A stretch of 64,000 nt of DNA from Candidatus Microbacterium colombiense (GCA_029203165.1 CP119308.1:992001-1056000); one strand, 5' to 3'. Counted from the first letter of the stretch, positions 28,745 to 38,191 are shown. The notes: generated from the letters alone by a model not told the origin. Program-made: numbers and translations.

Positions 28745-28939
28745 GGTGTCGATCACACCGATGCCGACGGCCTCGTGATCGGGTTCCGGCTCATCACGCT
28801 TCGGTGCGACCGGCTCCTCACCCGGGTCCTTCTCGGTGCTCGGCTCCTGCAGTTGCTCGGTGCTGGGCACTTCTTCGGGGTCGGCCTGCTCGACCGACTC
28901 CGCCTGTTGTGGCTCCTGGTCCGGTGTGCTGTTCGTCAT
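28724..28939 (-). CDS. Small acidic hypothetical protein
   Basis: A 71-aa protein made almost only of Glu, Pro, Gln, Asp and Ser, probably disordered and soluble. ATG 28939 is chosen because AAAGGG lies before it. Its stop codon is in the loop of a hairpin. No function can be named. Confidence 0.6.
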   Translation of the reverse strand: MTNSTPDQEPQQAESVEQADPEEVPSTEQLQEPSTEKDPGEEPVAPKRDEPEPDHEAVGIGVIDTEEPQAD

Positions 28940-29012
28940 GATCACCCTTTCGTGATTCGTCACGATCAGGATGCCGCCGTCCTCCGTGCGTGCGAAGGGG
29001 GTTGACGGGTGA

Positions 29013-29642
29013 TCAGAAGTGCATCTGCGTGAGGGTGCCGTACTTGATCAGGAGCTCTTCGAGATCCGAACCGTCGGTGTCTTCGACGCGGACGGTCCTG
29101 CCACCGCCGGCGAGCACGATGTCGGGGCCGTTGGAGAAGAGCAGCGTCGACCACGGCGAGGCCCAGATACTCGCACCAGCGGCATCCCGAGCCGTCACAC
29201 CGTCCGCATCCATCGCGATCTCGACGACCTTGTCGGTCCCCTTCACGGCGAACGCGACGGGGAACTCGCTGCCCTCCCACTCCCGGAAGTACGCGGTCAC
29301 GCCGATCTTCGCCTGCGGGAACCCGGCCCGCAGGCTGCGGCCGATGCGTGACACGTGCACCTCGCGCTCAACCGGCTCACCGTTCTCGTCTGCCGTGGTG
29401 ATCGTGAGGCTGCCGCCGACCTCATAGGTCTGGCGGAACAGCTCCTCTTGCCGCGTGTCGTCGGGGGCGAGGTCGCTGCTCTGGAGGAAGGGCTGTTCGC
29501 CGATCCATCCGGTGCTCACCGTCCAGGTGCGCGTCGTCGCGGTCCGCTTGCGCCGCGAGCTGAGCACGCCGAGGACGACGATGGCGATCAGTACGAGAAC
29601 GCCGAGGGCGAGGAAGAGAAGGATTCCGGTGTCATCACTCAC
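29013..29642 (-). CDS. Membrane-anchored hypothetical protein
   Basis: A 209-aa protein with an N-terminal transmembrane helix (about residues 7-27, ILLFLALGVLVLIAIVVLGVL) followed by RRKR, which suggests the rest lies in the cytoplasm. The remaining 180 residues form a beta-rich domain with no recognised motif. It is divergent from sdaA, 55 bp away. Confidence 0.7.
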   Translation of the reverse strand: MSDDTGILLFLALGVLVLIAIVVLGVLSSRRKRTATTRTWTVSTGWIGEQPFLQSSDLAPDDTRQEELFRQTYEVGGSLTITTADENGEPVEREVHVSRIGRSLRAGFPQAKIGVTAYFREWEGSEFPVAFAVKGTDKVVEIAMDADGVTARDAAGASIWASPWSTLLFSNGPDIVLAGGGRTVRVEDTDGSDLEELLIKYGTLTQMHF

Positions 29643-29697
29643 GGGAACAGGCTAGCGGGGGTTAACCCGGCGACTCGATGCGGCGTAACCTGGACGC

Positions 29698-31200
29698 GTG
29701 AATGCGTATGTCTCGGCTTTCGATCTGTTCTCCATCGGTGTGGGACCGTCGAGCTCTCACACGGTCGGGCCGATGCGAGCGGCGCTCGACTTCGTGCAGC
29801 GACTGAGCGCGAATCGGACTCTGGACACCGTCGCCGGGGTCGAGTGCACCCTGTTCGGTTCGCTCGGCGCGACCGGGATCGGGCACGGCACACCGGACGC
29901 CGTCGTCGCCGGTCTGCGCGGGCTCTCACCCGAGACCTGCGACCCCGCGGATGTCCGTTCGGCGTGGACGGACTTTCCGATCGGCGGCTCACTGACCCTC
30001 GACGGCACGCAGGTGATCCCGTTCGCGAAGACCGACATCGTGTTCGCCCCGCGCACGCGACTGCCGGGCCACCCGAACGCCATGACGATCGTCGCGCGCG
30101 ATGCCGGCGGCACGTCGGTGGCGCAAGAGACCTACTACTCCACGGGCGGAGGGTTCATCCGTCGCGAGGGCGAAGGGGCGCCGATCGCCGCGTCCTCGTT
30201 CCCCTATCCCTACACGGATGCGGCGTCGCTGCTCGCCCTGTGCGACGAGCACGGTCTCTCGATCGCCGAGGTCGCGCGTCTGAACGAGACCTCGGTGCGC
30301 ACGGAGGAAGACGTCGCCGCCGGACTCGATGCGATCTGGAACGCGATGTCGGCCTGTGTCGATGCCGGTCTGCATTCCGACGGCGTGCTGCCGGGCATGC
30401 TCAAGGTGAAGCGTCGGGCCGGCACGATCCGCGCGCAGCTCGACGAGGTCGAGGCCGACGGGCACCGTGAGCTTCCGGGAGAGTGGCTCGGCGCCTTCGC
30501 GCTCGCGGTCAACGAGGAGAACGCCGCGGGCGGTCGCGTGGTCACCGCTCCCACGAACGGTGCCGCCGGCATCCTTCCCGCGGTCGCGATGTACTGGTGG
30601 CGGTTCCTGGCCGACTCCGGGCTCGGTGCGGGAAACGCCGTCACGCCCTACGGAGAGCTGGTCGGCAGCGCCCTGCTCGGATTCGGGCCCGACGCCCGCG
30701 GTGCCGCCGCGGCGCACGAGGCCGACATCGATGCCGACCAGACGGCCGAGGCGAATCGTCGCCGCGGCATCCGGCGATTCCTGCTCACCGCGACCGCGCT
30801 CGGGTCGCTGTTCAAGGCGAACGCGTCGATCTCGGGCGCAGAGGGTGGATGCCAGGCCGAGGTCGGATCGGCGTGCGCGATGGCCGCGGGCGGTCTCACC
30901 GCGGTGATGGGAGGCACGAATCGGCAGATCGAGAACGCCGCCGAGATCGCGATGGAGCATCACCTCGGACTCACCTGCGACCCGATCGGTGGACTCGTGC
31001 AGATCCCCTGCATCGAGCGCAACGCGATCGCGGCATCGACCGCGGTCACCGCCGCCCGCCTCGCGCTGCGCGGTGACGGCAGCCATTACGTGTCGCTCGA
31101 CGCGGTGGTCGAGACCATGCGCCAGACCGGCGCCGACATGTCGACGAAGTACAAGGAGACCAGCGAGGGCGGCCTCGCGGTCAACGTCATCGAGTGCTGA
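29698..31200 (+). CDS. sdaA: L-serine ammonia-lyase (iron-sulfur type)
   Basis: SdaA deaminates L-serine to pyruvate and ammonia with a 4Fe-4S cluster. The 500-aa single chain has the beta domain first (SIGVGPSSSHTVGPM at about residues 12-26) and the alpha domain last, with cluster cysteines in EGGCQAEVGSACAMAAGG and LTCDPIGG plus a C-terminal Cys. GTG 29698 is the start because the conserved N-terminal AFDLFSIG follows directly. It stands alone. Confidence 0.95.
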   Translation: MNAYVSAFDLFSIGVGPSSSHTVGPMRAALDFVQRLSANRTLDTVAGVECTLFGSLGATGIGHGTPDAVVAGLRGLSPETCDPADVRSAWTDFPIGGSLTLDGTQVIPFAKTDIVFAPRTRLPGHPNAMTIVARDAGGTSVAQETYYSTGGGFIRREGEGAPIAASSFPYPYTDAASLLALCDEHGLSIAEVARLNETSVRTEEDVAAGLDAIWNAMSACVDAGLHSDGVLPGMLKVKRRAGTIRAQLDEVEADGHRELPGEWLGAFALAVNEENAAGGRVVTAPTNGAAGILPAVAMYWWRFLADSGLGAGNAVTPYGELVGSALLGFGPDARGAAAAHEADIDADQTAEANRRRGIRRFLLTATALGSLFKANASISGAEGGCQAEVGSACAMAAGGLTAVMGGTNRQIENAAEIAMEHHLGLTCDPIGGLVQIPCIERNAIAASTAVTAARLALRGDGSHYVSLDAVVETMRQTGADMSTKYKETSEGGLAVNVIEC

Positions 31201-31283
31201 GTGCCCGTTGAGTGCGCTTGTGTCGGGCGCGTGTCGGCGGCCGCCGGTAGTCTCCACGGGATGCCGACGCAGGGAGTGAACCG

Positions 31284-32036
31284 ATGGATCCGTTCTGGGA
31301 CCCGAACAGCAGGCGTCGGCGCCAGCAGCCGGTGGTCGCCGTGCGCCCGACGTCGGATGCGCCGGCCCCCAGCCGTCGCTGGCCCGCGAACATCCCAGCC
31401 GTGGCGCAGGTGCTGCGCGAGGGCATCGATCTCGACCCCGGCGTGACCTTCCTCGTCGGCGAGAACGGCAGCGGCAAGTCGACCATCGTCGAAGGGATCG
31501 CGATCGCCTACGGGCTGTCGCCGGAGGGTGGCTCGCGCAACGCGCAGCATCGCACGCGCCCGACCGAGTCGCCGCTCTCGGACTGGCTGCAGCTGCAGCG
31601 TGGCGTGGGGGCGAACCGGTGGGGGTTCTTCCTCCGCGCCGAGACGATGCACTCGTTCTACACCTACCTCGAAGAGAATCCCTCGGCGAGGGGAGACGTC
31701 GCCTTCCACGAGATGAGCCACGGCGAATCATTCCTGGCGCTGCTGGAGAGTCGCTTCGATGAGCCGGGTTTCTACTGCCTCGACGAGCCCGAGGCCGCCC
31801 TGTCGTTCTCGTCGACCCTGTCGTTGATCGCGGTGCTCCAGCGCATTGTCGACGAGGGCGGTCAAGTGCTCTGCGCCACGCACTCGCCCGTGCTGGCTGC
31901 GCTTCCAGGCGCCCGCATCCTCGAGGTCGGCGACTGGGGCATTCGACCCGCCGAGTGGAACGATCTCGAACTCGTCAACCACTGGAGATCGTTCCTCGGC
32001 TCCCCGCCGCGCTACCTGCGCCACCTGTTGGACTAG
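31284..32036 (+). CDS. AAA family ATPase (ABC/SMC-like, stand-alone)
   Basis: A 250-aa ATPase with Walker A GENGSGKST (about residues 54-62), a MSHGESFLALL signature-like helix and Walker B FYCLDEPEAALS, followed by an H-loop region (CATHSPVL). It has no transmembrane segment or partner permease. Proteins of this type are found widely as single genes; the role is unknown. The ATG at 31284 lies just after GGGAGTGAACCG. Confidence 0.85.
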   Translation: MDPFWDPNSRRRRQQPVVAVRPTSDAPAPSRRWPANIPAVAQVLREGIDLDPGVTFLVGENGSGKSTIVEGIAIAYGLSPEGGSRNAQHRTRPTESPLSDWLQLQRGVGANRWGFFLRAETMHSFYTYLEENPSARGDVAFHEMSHGESFLALLESRFDEPGFYCLDEPEAALSFSSTLSLIAVLQRIVDEGGQVLCATHSPVLAALPGARILEVGDWGIRPAEWNDLELVNHWRSFLGSPPRYLRHLLD

Positions 32037-32077
32037 CGCCGGAGCTCGGGCGTGGGGGAGGTCGTAGGCTGGCGGGC

Positions 32078-32689
32078 ATGACCGAGCAGAAGCCCCTCCG
32101 GCGGCGCGGCCGTCCGAAAGGTGTCTCCGATACTCGGGCGCGGATCATCGCGGCTGCCGTCGAAGAGTTCGGCGAGCAGGGGTACGACGGTGCGACGATC
32201 CGGCTGATCGCCGCGCGAGCAGAGGTGGACTCGGCGCTCGTCCACCATTACTTCGGCACCAAGGCCGACCTCTTCGCCGAGGCTGTCGGCATCCCGTTGC
32301 GACCCGACATCGATGTGCCCGGCATCCTCGCAGGCCCGCGCGACGAGGTGGGGGAGCGGCTCATCCGTTACGTGCTGCAGGCGTTCGAGCAGCCGGATGT
32401 GCGCCGGCGCGGCGTCATGCTGCTGCGCACGGCGCTCGGCAGCAAACTCACGACTCCGCTGCTGGCGGGATTCCTCTCGCGCGAACTCCTTTCGCGGGTG
32501 GCGCGCAGTCTCGACGCTGACGACGCCGAGTTGCGGGCGTCGCTCGTCGCCTCGCAGATCGCCGGCATGCTGATCACCCGGTATGTGCTGCGTCTCCCTC
32601 CGCTCGCCGATGCCACGGTCGACGAACTCGTGGCGCGCGTCGGCCCCACGCTGCAGCGCTACCTCTTCGACGGAGTCACATCCCATTAA
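32078..32689 (+). CDS. TetR family regulator
   Basis: A 203-aa TetR-type protein: N-terminal HTH (about residues 15-60, with ATIRLIAARAEVDSALVHHYFGTKADLF) and a helical ligand domain like that of TetR_C in actinobacteria. ATG 32078 sits 5-10 bp after a G-rich stretch. Its 3' end meets an inverted repeat shared with the next TetR gene. Confidence 0.9.
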   Translation: MTEQKPLRRRGRPKGVSDTRARIIAAAVEEFGEQGYDGATIRLIAARAEVDSALVHHYFGTKADLFAEAVGIPLRPDIDVPGILAGPRDEVGERLIRYVLQAFEQPDVRRRGVMLLRTALGSKLTTPLLAGFLSRELLSRVARSLDADDAELRASLVASQIAGMLITRYVLRLPPLADATVDELVARVGPTLQRYLFDGVTSH

Positions 32690-32710
32690 TCAGTTATGAT
32701 TTACTAATGG
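32683..32710. promoter_or_regulatory. Candidate TetR operator between the two tetR genes
   Basis: CCATTA and TAATGG (16-bp gap) with inner ATCA/TGAT arms form a nested inverted repeat that spans the stop of the first tetR and ends one base before the second start. An AT-rich patch in GC-rich DNA at this place suggests a promoter with an operator for the second TetR protein. Confidence 0.5.
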
Positions 32711-32711
32711 A

Positions 32712-33260
32712 ATGGCTCGTCCCCCTCGCTCCTCCGACGCTGAGCTGCTGGATCGCATAGTTGCAGCCCTCGCTCAGCGCACGTCGACCGAACCCTGGAA
32801 GCTCGATGAGATCGCGCCGGCGGCGGGGATCAGCGCCGCGGGTCTGATCAAGCGGTTCGGATCGAAAGAGCGCCTGCTCCTCGCCCTCTCGCGGCGATGG
32901 ATCGACGGCATCCCTCGCGCGCCGATCGACCCGGAGCGTGCGCGGGATGAGCTCCACTCGTACGGGCACGCGCACTTCGCGACGGCCTCGTCTTCTGCGG
33001 CGATCGCGGGGCTCGGTGAGCTGATGCGTGATCTGTGGTCGCCTGAGGCGGCAGAGCTGCTCCGAGAGGGGTGGACCCGACAGGCTCACTATCTCGAGTC
33101 ACTGCTCGCACACCTGTCGCTCCGCGCCGACGTCGATCTCCGTGCCGCGTCTCTGCTGATGCTCGACGCCCTGCACGGAAGTCTGTACCGGCAGGCGGTC
33201 TCGCTCGATCCCACCTCGCCGGAATCCACCATCGACACCCTCGTGAAAGGCTGGACATGA
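32712..33260 (+). CDS. TetR family regulator
   Basis: A 182-aa TetR-type protein with a degenerate but recognisable HTH (about residues 25-55, LDEIAPAAGISAAGLIKRFGSKERLLL). The stop overlaps the start of the reductase gene (ATGA), so it probably controls that gene and itself. The operator candidate lies directly in front. Confidence 0.85.
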   Translation: MARPPRSSDAELLDRIVAALAQRTSTEPWKLDEIAPAAGISAAGLIKRFGSKERLLLALSRRWIDGIPRAPIDPERARDELHSYGHAHFATASSSAAIAGLGELMRDLWSPEAAELLREGWTRQAHYLESLLAHLSLRADVDLRAASLLMLDALHGSLYRQAVSLDPTSPESTIDTLVKGWT

Positions 33261-33817
33261 ACCTCGATCGCTCCTGGCGCGGATGCGTCTTCATCGGAAC
33301 GAGCCTCGACGGCTACATCGCCAAACCCGATGGCGACCTCTCCTGGCTCACGGAACCGGAGCACCGAGCGCACATCGCCGAAGAGGGAGCGCACCCGGGG
33401 CTGATCTGGGAGACCTTCTTCCCGACGGTCGACGCGCTCGTCATGGGGCGCACCACCTACGACACGGTGTCGGGCTTCGATGAGTGGCCCTTCGATGGAG
33501 CGACCGTCGTGGTGCTCAGCACGACTCTCACCGAGAGCGAGCATGCCCGGATCGCCCGCTCGGTCGACGAGGTCAGCGCCATCCTCGCGGAGGTCGAGGC
33601 GAAGCGCGTCTACGTCGATGGCGGGCGCACCATCCAGTCCTTCCTCGCCGCAGGGCTCATCGATGAGATCACCGTCTCGATCGCTCCCATCCTGCTCGGA
33701 CGTGGGAGCCGGCTCTTCGGCGACCTCGATCGCGACGTTCTGCTCACCCTGCGCGGGCATCACTCCACGGGTGGGGATGGCCTCGTGCGCATCACCTACG
33801 ACGTGGTGCCGAGGTAG
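33257..33817 (+). CDS. Dihydrofolate reductase-like (RibD C-terminal) protein
   Basis: A 186-aa protein of the RibD_C/dihydrofolate reductase superfamily: FIGTSLDGYIA at the N-terminus, DALVMGRTTYDTV in the middle and VYVDGGRTIQSFLAAGLIDE with the NADPH-binding Gly pair. These proteins are NADPH-dependent reductases; most stand-alone copies have no known substrate. ATG overlaps the TetR stop, which means coupled translation and probably shared regulation. Confidence 0.85.
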   Translation: MNLDRSWRGCVFIGTSLDGYIAKPDGDLSWLTEPEHRAHIAEEGAHPGLIWETFFPTVDALVMGRTTYDTVSGFDEWPFDGATVVVLSTTLTESEHARIARSVDEVSAILAEVEAKRVYVDGGRTIQSFLAAGLIDEITVSIAPILLGRGSRLFGDLDRDVLLTLRGHHSTGGDGLVRITYDVVPR

Positions 33818-33893
33818 GTCGACGCGCGCGCTCGGGGGAGGCCGGAGTGCGCGCGTCATCGTCCTGTTGACGGCGCCACCTCGTCGGCGCATA

Positions 33894-33911
33894 ATTCATC
33901 GCATGATGAAT
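33894..33911. promoter_or_regulatory. Inverted repeat overlapping the ABC ATPase start
   Basis: ATTCATC-GCAT-GATGAAT, with the start codon of the ABC ATPase gene inside the spacer and right arm. A protein bound here would block both transcription and ribosome access. One of the TetR proteins upstream is a possible ligand. Confidence 0.5.
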
Positions 33912-34685
33912 AATCTCGCGGTCGAGGTGTCTCAGCTGCGTGTGCAGCGCGGGAAGACACCGGTGTTCGACGGGATCGACCTCGCGATCCCGCGGGGGCA
34001 GATCACCGGGTTGCTCGGACCCTCCGGATGCGGCAAGACCACGCTCATGCGCTCGATCGTCGGCGTGCAGCGCATCGCATCCGGCCACGTGACGGTGCTC
34101 GGTGAGCCCGGCGGTTCGCGGCAGCTGCGGCACCGTGTGGCCTACGGCACCCAGGGCGCCGCGGTGTACGGCGACCTGACCGTGCGGCAGAACCTGTCGT
34201 ACTTCGCGGCGCTGCTGAAGGCGCCGAACGGCGACGTCGACCGGGTCATCGCCGACGTCGGCCTCGGCCCCCAGTCCGGCCAGCTCGTCGACTCCCTCAG
34301 CGGCGGGCAGTCGACGCGGGTCTCGCTCGCGATGGCGCTGATCGGATCGCCCGAGCTCGTGGTGCTGGACGAGCCGACCGTCGGTCTCGACCCGCTGCTG
34401 CGGTCCGAGCTGTGGGAGCTTTTCCGCGGTCTCGCCGACCGCGGCGTCACCCTCATCGTCTCGAGTCATGTGATGGACGAAGCCCTCCGCTGCGACCGAC
34501 TGCTGCTTCTGCGTGAAGGCAGGATCATCGCCGACACCACGCCGCGCGCGCTGCTGGCCGACACCGGAACCGACGATCCCGAGGCCGCGTTCCTGGCCTT
34601 GATCGAACGGGATCGGTCTCTCTCCCCCGACACGAGGCGATCCCGTCGAGAGGCGCGGCGCGACGACGAGGAGGCGGCCTCGTGA
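33903..34685 (+). CDS. ABC transporter ATP-binding protein (ABC-2 type exporter)
   Basis: A 260-aa ATPase with Walker A GPSGCGKTT, Q-loop TQGAA, signature LSGGQSTRVS, Walker B LVVLDEPT and H-loop SSHVMDEA. A charged C-terminal tail follows. It belongs to the DrrA-like ABC-2 exporter group. The ATG at 33903 or 33906 is possible. The stop overlaps the permease GTG. Confidence 0.93.
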   Translation: MMNNLAVEVSQLRVQRGKTPVFDGIDLAIPRGQITGLLGPSGCGKTTLMRSIVGVQRIASGHVTVLGEPGGSRQLRHRVAYGTQGAAVYGDLTVRQNLSYFAALLKAPNGDVDRVIADVGLGPQSGQLVDSLSGGQSTRVSLAMALIGSPELVVLDEPTVGLDPLLRSELWELFRGLADRGVTLIVSSHVMDEALRCDRLLLLREGRIIADTTPRALLADTGTDDPEAAFLALIERDRSLSPDTRRSRREARRDDEEAAS

Positions 34686-35416
34686 ACGGGCTGCGGACGT
34701 TCGCGACCGCCGGCCGCGTCCTGACTCAGCTGCGCCACGACCCCCGCTCGATCGTGCTCATGCTCATCGCGCCCAGCCTGCTCGTCGGGCTGTTCGCCTG
34801 GCTGTTCAGCGATCAGAAGGGCGTGTTCGATCAGTTCGGCGGAGCGATTCTGGCGCTCTTCCCGTTCATCGTGATGTTCCTGATCACCTCGATCACGACG
34901 CTGCGTGAGCGGCGCTCCGGCACGCTCGAGCGACTCATGACCACCCCGCTCGGCAAGGCCGACTTCATCCTCGGCTACGCGCTCGCCTTCGGGCTGATGG
35001 CGCTGCTGCAGGCCGTGATCACGGTGTCGTTCGCGGTGGGCGTGTGCGGTCTCGATGTCGACGGACCGCTGTGGCAGCTCGGGCTGGTCGCGGTCGTCGA
35101 CGCGCTGCTCGGCACGGCTCTCGGACTGCTGGCGAGCGCTTTCGCCCAGACCGAGTTCCAGGCCGTGCAGTTCATGCCCCTGCTCGTGTTCCCGCAGATC
35201 ATCCTCGGCGGTCTCTTCATGCCCCGCGATCAGATGCCCGACGTGCTCCACGCCATCTCCGATTGGCTGCCGCTGAGCTATGCGATCGACACGATCAATG
35301 CGGTCGCCGCGGGTGATGAGGGGTGGGACGTGTTCGGTCCGCTGCTCGTCGTCGTCGCCTTCGCGGTGGGCGCGCTCATCCTCGCAGCGCTGACACTGCG
35401 CCGCCGCACCCGCTGA
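34682..35416 (+). CDS. ABC-2 type transporter permease
   Basis: A 244-aa integral membrane protein with six predicted helices, typical of ABC-2 permeases; FIVMFLITSITTLRERRSGTLERLMTTP and the PQIILGGLFMP region are family marks. The GTG start overlaps the ATPase stop (GTGA). Together they form a homodimeric-type exporter for a drug, lipid or peptide; the substrate is unknown. Confidence 0.92.
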   Translation: MNGLRTFATAGRVLTQLRHDPRSIVLMLIAPSLLVGLFAWLFSDQKGVFDQFGGAILALFPFIVMFLITSITTLRERRSGTLERLMTTPLGKADFILGYALAFGLMALLQAVITVSFAVGVCGLDVDGPLWQLGLVAVVDALLGTALGLLASAFAQTEFQAVQFMPLLVFPQIILGGLFMPRDQMPDVLHAISDWLPLSYAIDTINAVAAGDEGWDVFGPLLVVVAFAVGALILAALTLRRRTR

Positions 35417-35462
35417 GGCGCCGGCTCGGTCTCTCGGGCGACGCGGTCTCTCTGGCCGCGGT

Positions 35463-38015
35463 CTAGCGGGCGGCGCGGTTCTTGGTGTGCCTGGTCGGAA
35501 CGGCAGCCCAGGGGTCCTCCGGCCAGGGATGCTTCGGGTAGCGCCCGCGCATCTCGGCGCGCACCTGGGCGTACGGGCCCGACCAGAACGAGGTGAGGTC
35601 ATCGGTCACGGCGACCGGACGCCCGCCGGGGGAGAGCAGGTGGAAGAGCACGGGCACGCGACCGTCGACGAGGCGCGGCGTCTGCGCCCAGCCGAAGCAC
35701 TCCTGCAGCTTCACCGCGACGACGGGCGGTGCATCCGGATCATCGAAAGCGGGGTAGGCGATGCGGATGCGGGATCCGCTGGGCACCTCGAGGCGCTCCG
35801 GCACGAGTTCCTCGAGCCGCCCCGCCTCGGGCCATGGCAGCAGTCGGCGTAGCGCCGAGGTCAGATCCAGCCGCGCCGCCGGGGTGCCGGCCGCCAGAGA
35901 GTCGAGCTCCGGCGCGAGCCACGCATCGAGGGTCGCGAGGAGGCCCTCATCAGACACGTCCGGCCAGGGCGTCCCGAGTTCGCGGCGCAGCAGGGCCAGG
36001 CGGCTCCTCAGTTCGGACGCCGCCGCCGACCACGGGAACAGCCCCAGCCCGTCGCGCCGGAGTGTGCGGCGCACGGCGTCGCGCCCCTCGTCGGCCGACG
36101 CGCGCACCGGTGCCGACGAGCGCAGGATCGCGCCCACGCGCCGCTCGCGTCGAGCCTGCACGCGGCCTCCGACGAACTCGGCCTCGACGCGGTCGGTGAT
36201 CAGGTGACTCGCCGCCCGCTCCATCTGCTCCTCGGAGAGCGTCGCTGCCGACCGCACGATCGCGCCCGATCCGGCGGCCGCTCGCCCGGACGCTCGCGCG
36301 ACATCGGCGATCGCCAGCCACTCGACCGCTGCGAGTGCGCCGGTCACCCCCGCGCGGGTTCCGGAGGCGAGCAGGAAGGTGGCCCCGCCGGCACTGCGGT
36401 CGACGCGGCGGGCGACCCGATCCGGGAAGGCCAGGGCGATCACCAGGCCGACGCCGTCGAGATCCGAGCGCACGCCCGGAGTCGGCGTCGTCAGGCGTTC
36501 GAGGCGGTCCGCGTCGCTCCGCCACCGGCGTGCCTCCGGTGTACGGCCGCCCCGCAGGGCGATCAGCGTCTGTGCGACATCGGAGTCTGCGGCGCGCACA
36601 TCACCGCCCAGTACTGCGACGACCTCGGCGGCCAGTCGAGCGCCCACCACAGGACTGCCGTCGCGCAGGGCGCGGGCGAGGCGCGGGTCGGTCGGGATGC
36701 GGGCCAGAGCGCGACCCTCTTCGGTCGCACGACCCTCGTCGTCGATCGCGCCGAGGCCGCGCAGCACCGCGGTGGCGTCCGCAAGGCTGTCGGCGGGAAG
36801 GGCGTCGATCAGCCGCAGGCCGATGCCGCCCGGTGCGCCCCAGCAGGCCAGCAGCAGGGCCGCATCGGCGAGGTCGCTCGATGCGATCTCGGGCGTCGGG
36901 CGGGTGGGGGCGGCGGCGTAGGTGCGTTCATCGACGCAGCGGACGACGGTGCCCGGGCCCTGGCGGGTGGCACGGCCGGCGCGCTGCACGCACGAGGAAC
37001 GTGAGGCCGCCGTGGTCACCAGCCCTGTCATACCTCGCGCAGCATCACGCTGTGGAGCCCGCGCCAGGCATGTGTCCACGATCAGCCGCACGCCGGGCAC
37101 CGTGAGCGACGACTCGGCGAGCGAGGTCGAGACGATGATGCGCGGTGGCTCCTGTGGGAGGCGGCCGCGGATCACGGCATCCTGCTCGGCCGCCGGCATC
37201 TGGCCGTGCAGCTCCCGCACATCGAAGGAGCGGGTCGCTGCGCGGATGCGGCGCGCGATCTCCGATACCTCGCGTGCGCCCGGCGCGAAGACGAGCACGT
37301 CGGCGGCGGGGTCGTCGCGCATGAGGTCGGTGGCGGCGGATGCCGCGGTGTGGGCGACATGATCGAGGAATCCCCAGGTGACTCCGCGCTCGTCGAGGCG
37401 CGGGGTGGGGCTGGGCGCCCAGCGCTCCATGAGCGGGAAGGCGGGCACGTCATGGTCGACGATCGGCGCGGGCTGGCCGTCCGTGCCGATGACGGTGGCG
37501 ATCCGTGCGGCATCGAGGGTCGCCGACATGGCGATGAGCACCAGGTCGTCTCGCAGCTCCCGCACCTCCGAGAGCAGGCCGATCAGCAGATCGGTCTCGA
37601 GCGCTCGCTCGTGCACCTCGTCGATGATCACGGCATCCACGCCGGTGAGATCCGGGTCGTCCAGCAGGCGCCGCAGCAGCACCCCGGCCGTGACGAACTC
37701 GACCCTCGTGTCCTTGCCGACGACGCGCTCGCCGCGCACGGTGAATCCCACGCGGCTGCCGAGGGGTGAGCCGTCGAGCTGCGCGAGTCGGCGCGCTGCG
37801 GCACGGGCGGCGACGCGACGCGGCTGCGTGACGATGACCCGACCCCTCGAACGCGAGGCGAGCAGCGGTGGCACGAGCGTGGTCTTCCCGGTTCCGGGAG
37901 GAGCGCTCACCACCGCTGACGTGCTCGTGTCGAGCGTCGTCGACAGCTCGTCGAGGGCTGCCGCGAACGAGAGTCCCGCGCCGATGGCGGCGAGGTCGAA
38001 CGCGGCGGACGTCAT
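35463..38015 (-). CDS. hrpB: ATP-dependent helicase HrpB
   Basis: A DEAH-type RNA/DNA helicase, about 850 aa, near the usual HrpB length. Motif I is PPGTGKTTLVPPLL, motif II DEVHERALETD, motif III SATLDA, motif VI QRAGRATRQGPG, and the HrpB-specific C-terminal region follows (HLLSPGGRPVAVTDDLTSFW). ATG 38015 is used; a GTG at 38057 within an inverted repeat would add 14 residues. Neither has a ribosome site at ideal spacing. The physiological role of HrpB in bacteria is not settled. Confidence 0.92.
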   Translation of the reverse strand: MTSAAFDLAAIGAGLSFAAALDELSTTLDTSTSAVVSAPPGTGKTTLVPPLLASRSRGRVIVTQPRRVAARAAARRLAQLDGSPLGSRVGFTVRGERVVGKDTRVEFVTAGVLLRRLLDDPDLTGVDAVIIDEVHERALETDLLIGLLSEVRELRDDLVLIAMSATLDAARIATVIGTDGQPAPIVDHDVPAFPLMERWAPSPTPRLDERGVTWGFLDHVAHTAASAATDLMRDDPAADVLVFAPGAREVSEIARRIRAATRSFDVRELHGQMPAAEQDAVIRGRLPQEPPRIIVSTSLAESSLTVPGVRLIVDTCLARAPQRDAARGMTGLVTTAASRSSCVQRAGRATRQGPGTVVRCVDERTYAAAPTRPTPEIASSDLADAALLLACWGAPGGIGLRLIDALPADSLADATAVLRGLGAIDDEGRATEEGRALARIPTDPRLARALRDGSPVVGARLAAEVVAVLGGDVRAADSDVAQTLIALRGGRTPEARRWRSDADRLERLTTPTPGVRSDLDGVGLVIALAFPDRVARRVDRSAGGATFLLASGTRAGVTGALAAVEWLAIADVARASGRAAAGSGAIVRSAATLSEEQMERAASHLITDRVEAEFVGGRVQARRERRVGAILRSSAPVRASADEGRDAVRRTLRRDGLGLFPWSAAASELRSRLALLRRELGTPWPDVSDEGLLATLDAWLAPELDSLAAGTPAARLDLTSALRRLLPWPEAGRLEELVPERLEVPSGSRIRIAYPAFDDPDAPPVVAVKLQECFGWAQTPRLVDGRVPVLFHLLSPGGRPVAVTDDLTSFWSGPYAQVRAEMRGRYPKHPWPEDPWAAVPTRHTKNRAAR

Positions 38016-38050
38016 TCCTCCAGTCTGCCCGGTCGGTGCGGCCGCTGCGT

Positions 38051-38137
38051 CGTTCACAACTCCTCAAAGACGGCGCAGGTTCCGTCGATCGAGGGCTATC
38101 CGACCGTTCGGGCCCAGTTCTTGAGGAGTTATGAACG
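38051..38137. repeat. Inverted repeat pair upstream of hrpB
   Basis: 17-bp arms at 38051-38067 and 38121-38137, inverse copies with one mismatch (core AACTCCTCAA), 53 bp apart; similarity continues weakly toward the centre. The left arm covers the upstream hrpB start candidate. It may be a dispersed intergenic repeat or a control site. Confidence 0.7.
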
Positions 38138-38151
38138 CTGACCGCGCAGCA

Positions 38152-38191
38152 CAGCGGATGCCGCGACCGGAATCGGCCGCGGCATCCGCTG
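38152..38191 (-). terminator. Terminator behind the flotillin gene
   Basis: Perfect 14-bp stem CAGCGGATGCCGCG / CGCGGCATCCGCTG with a 12-nt loop, 19 bp after the flotillin stop. There is no U tract, as is common in high-GC genomes. Confidence 0.65.
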
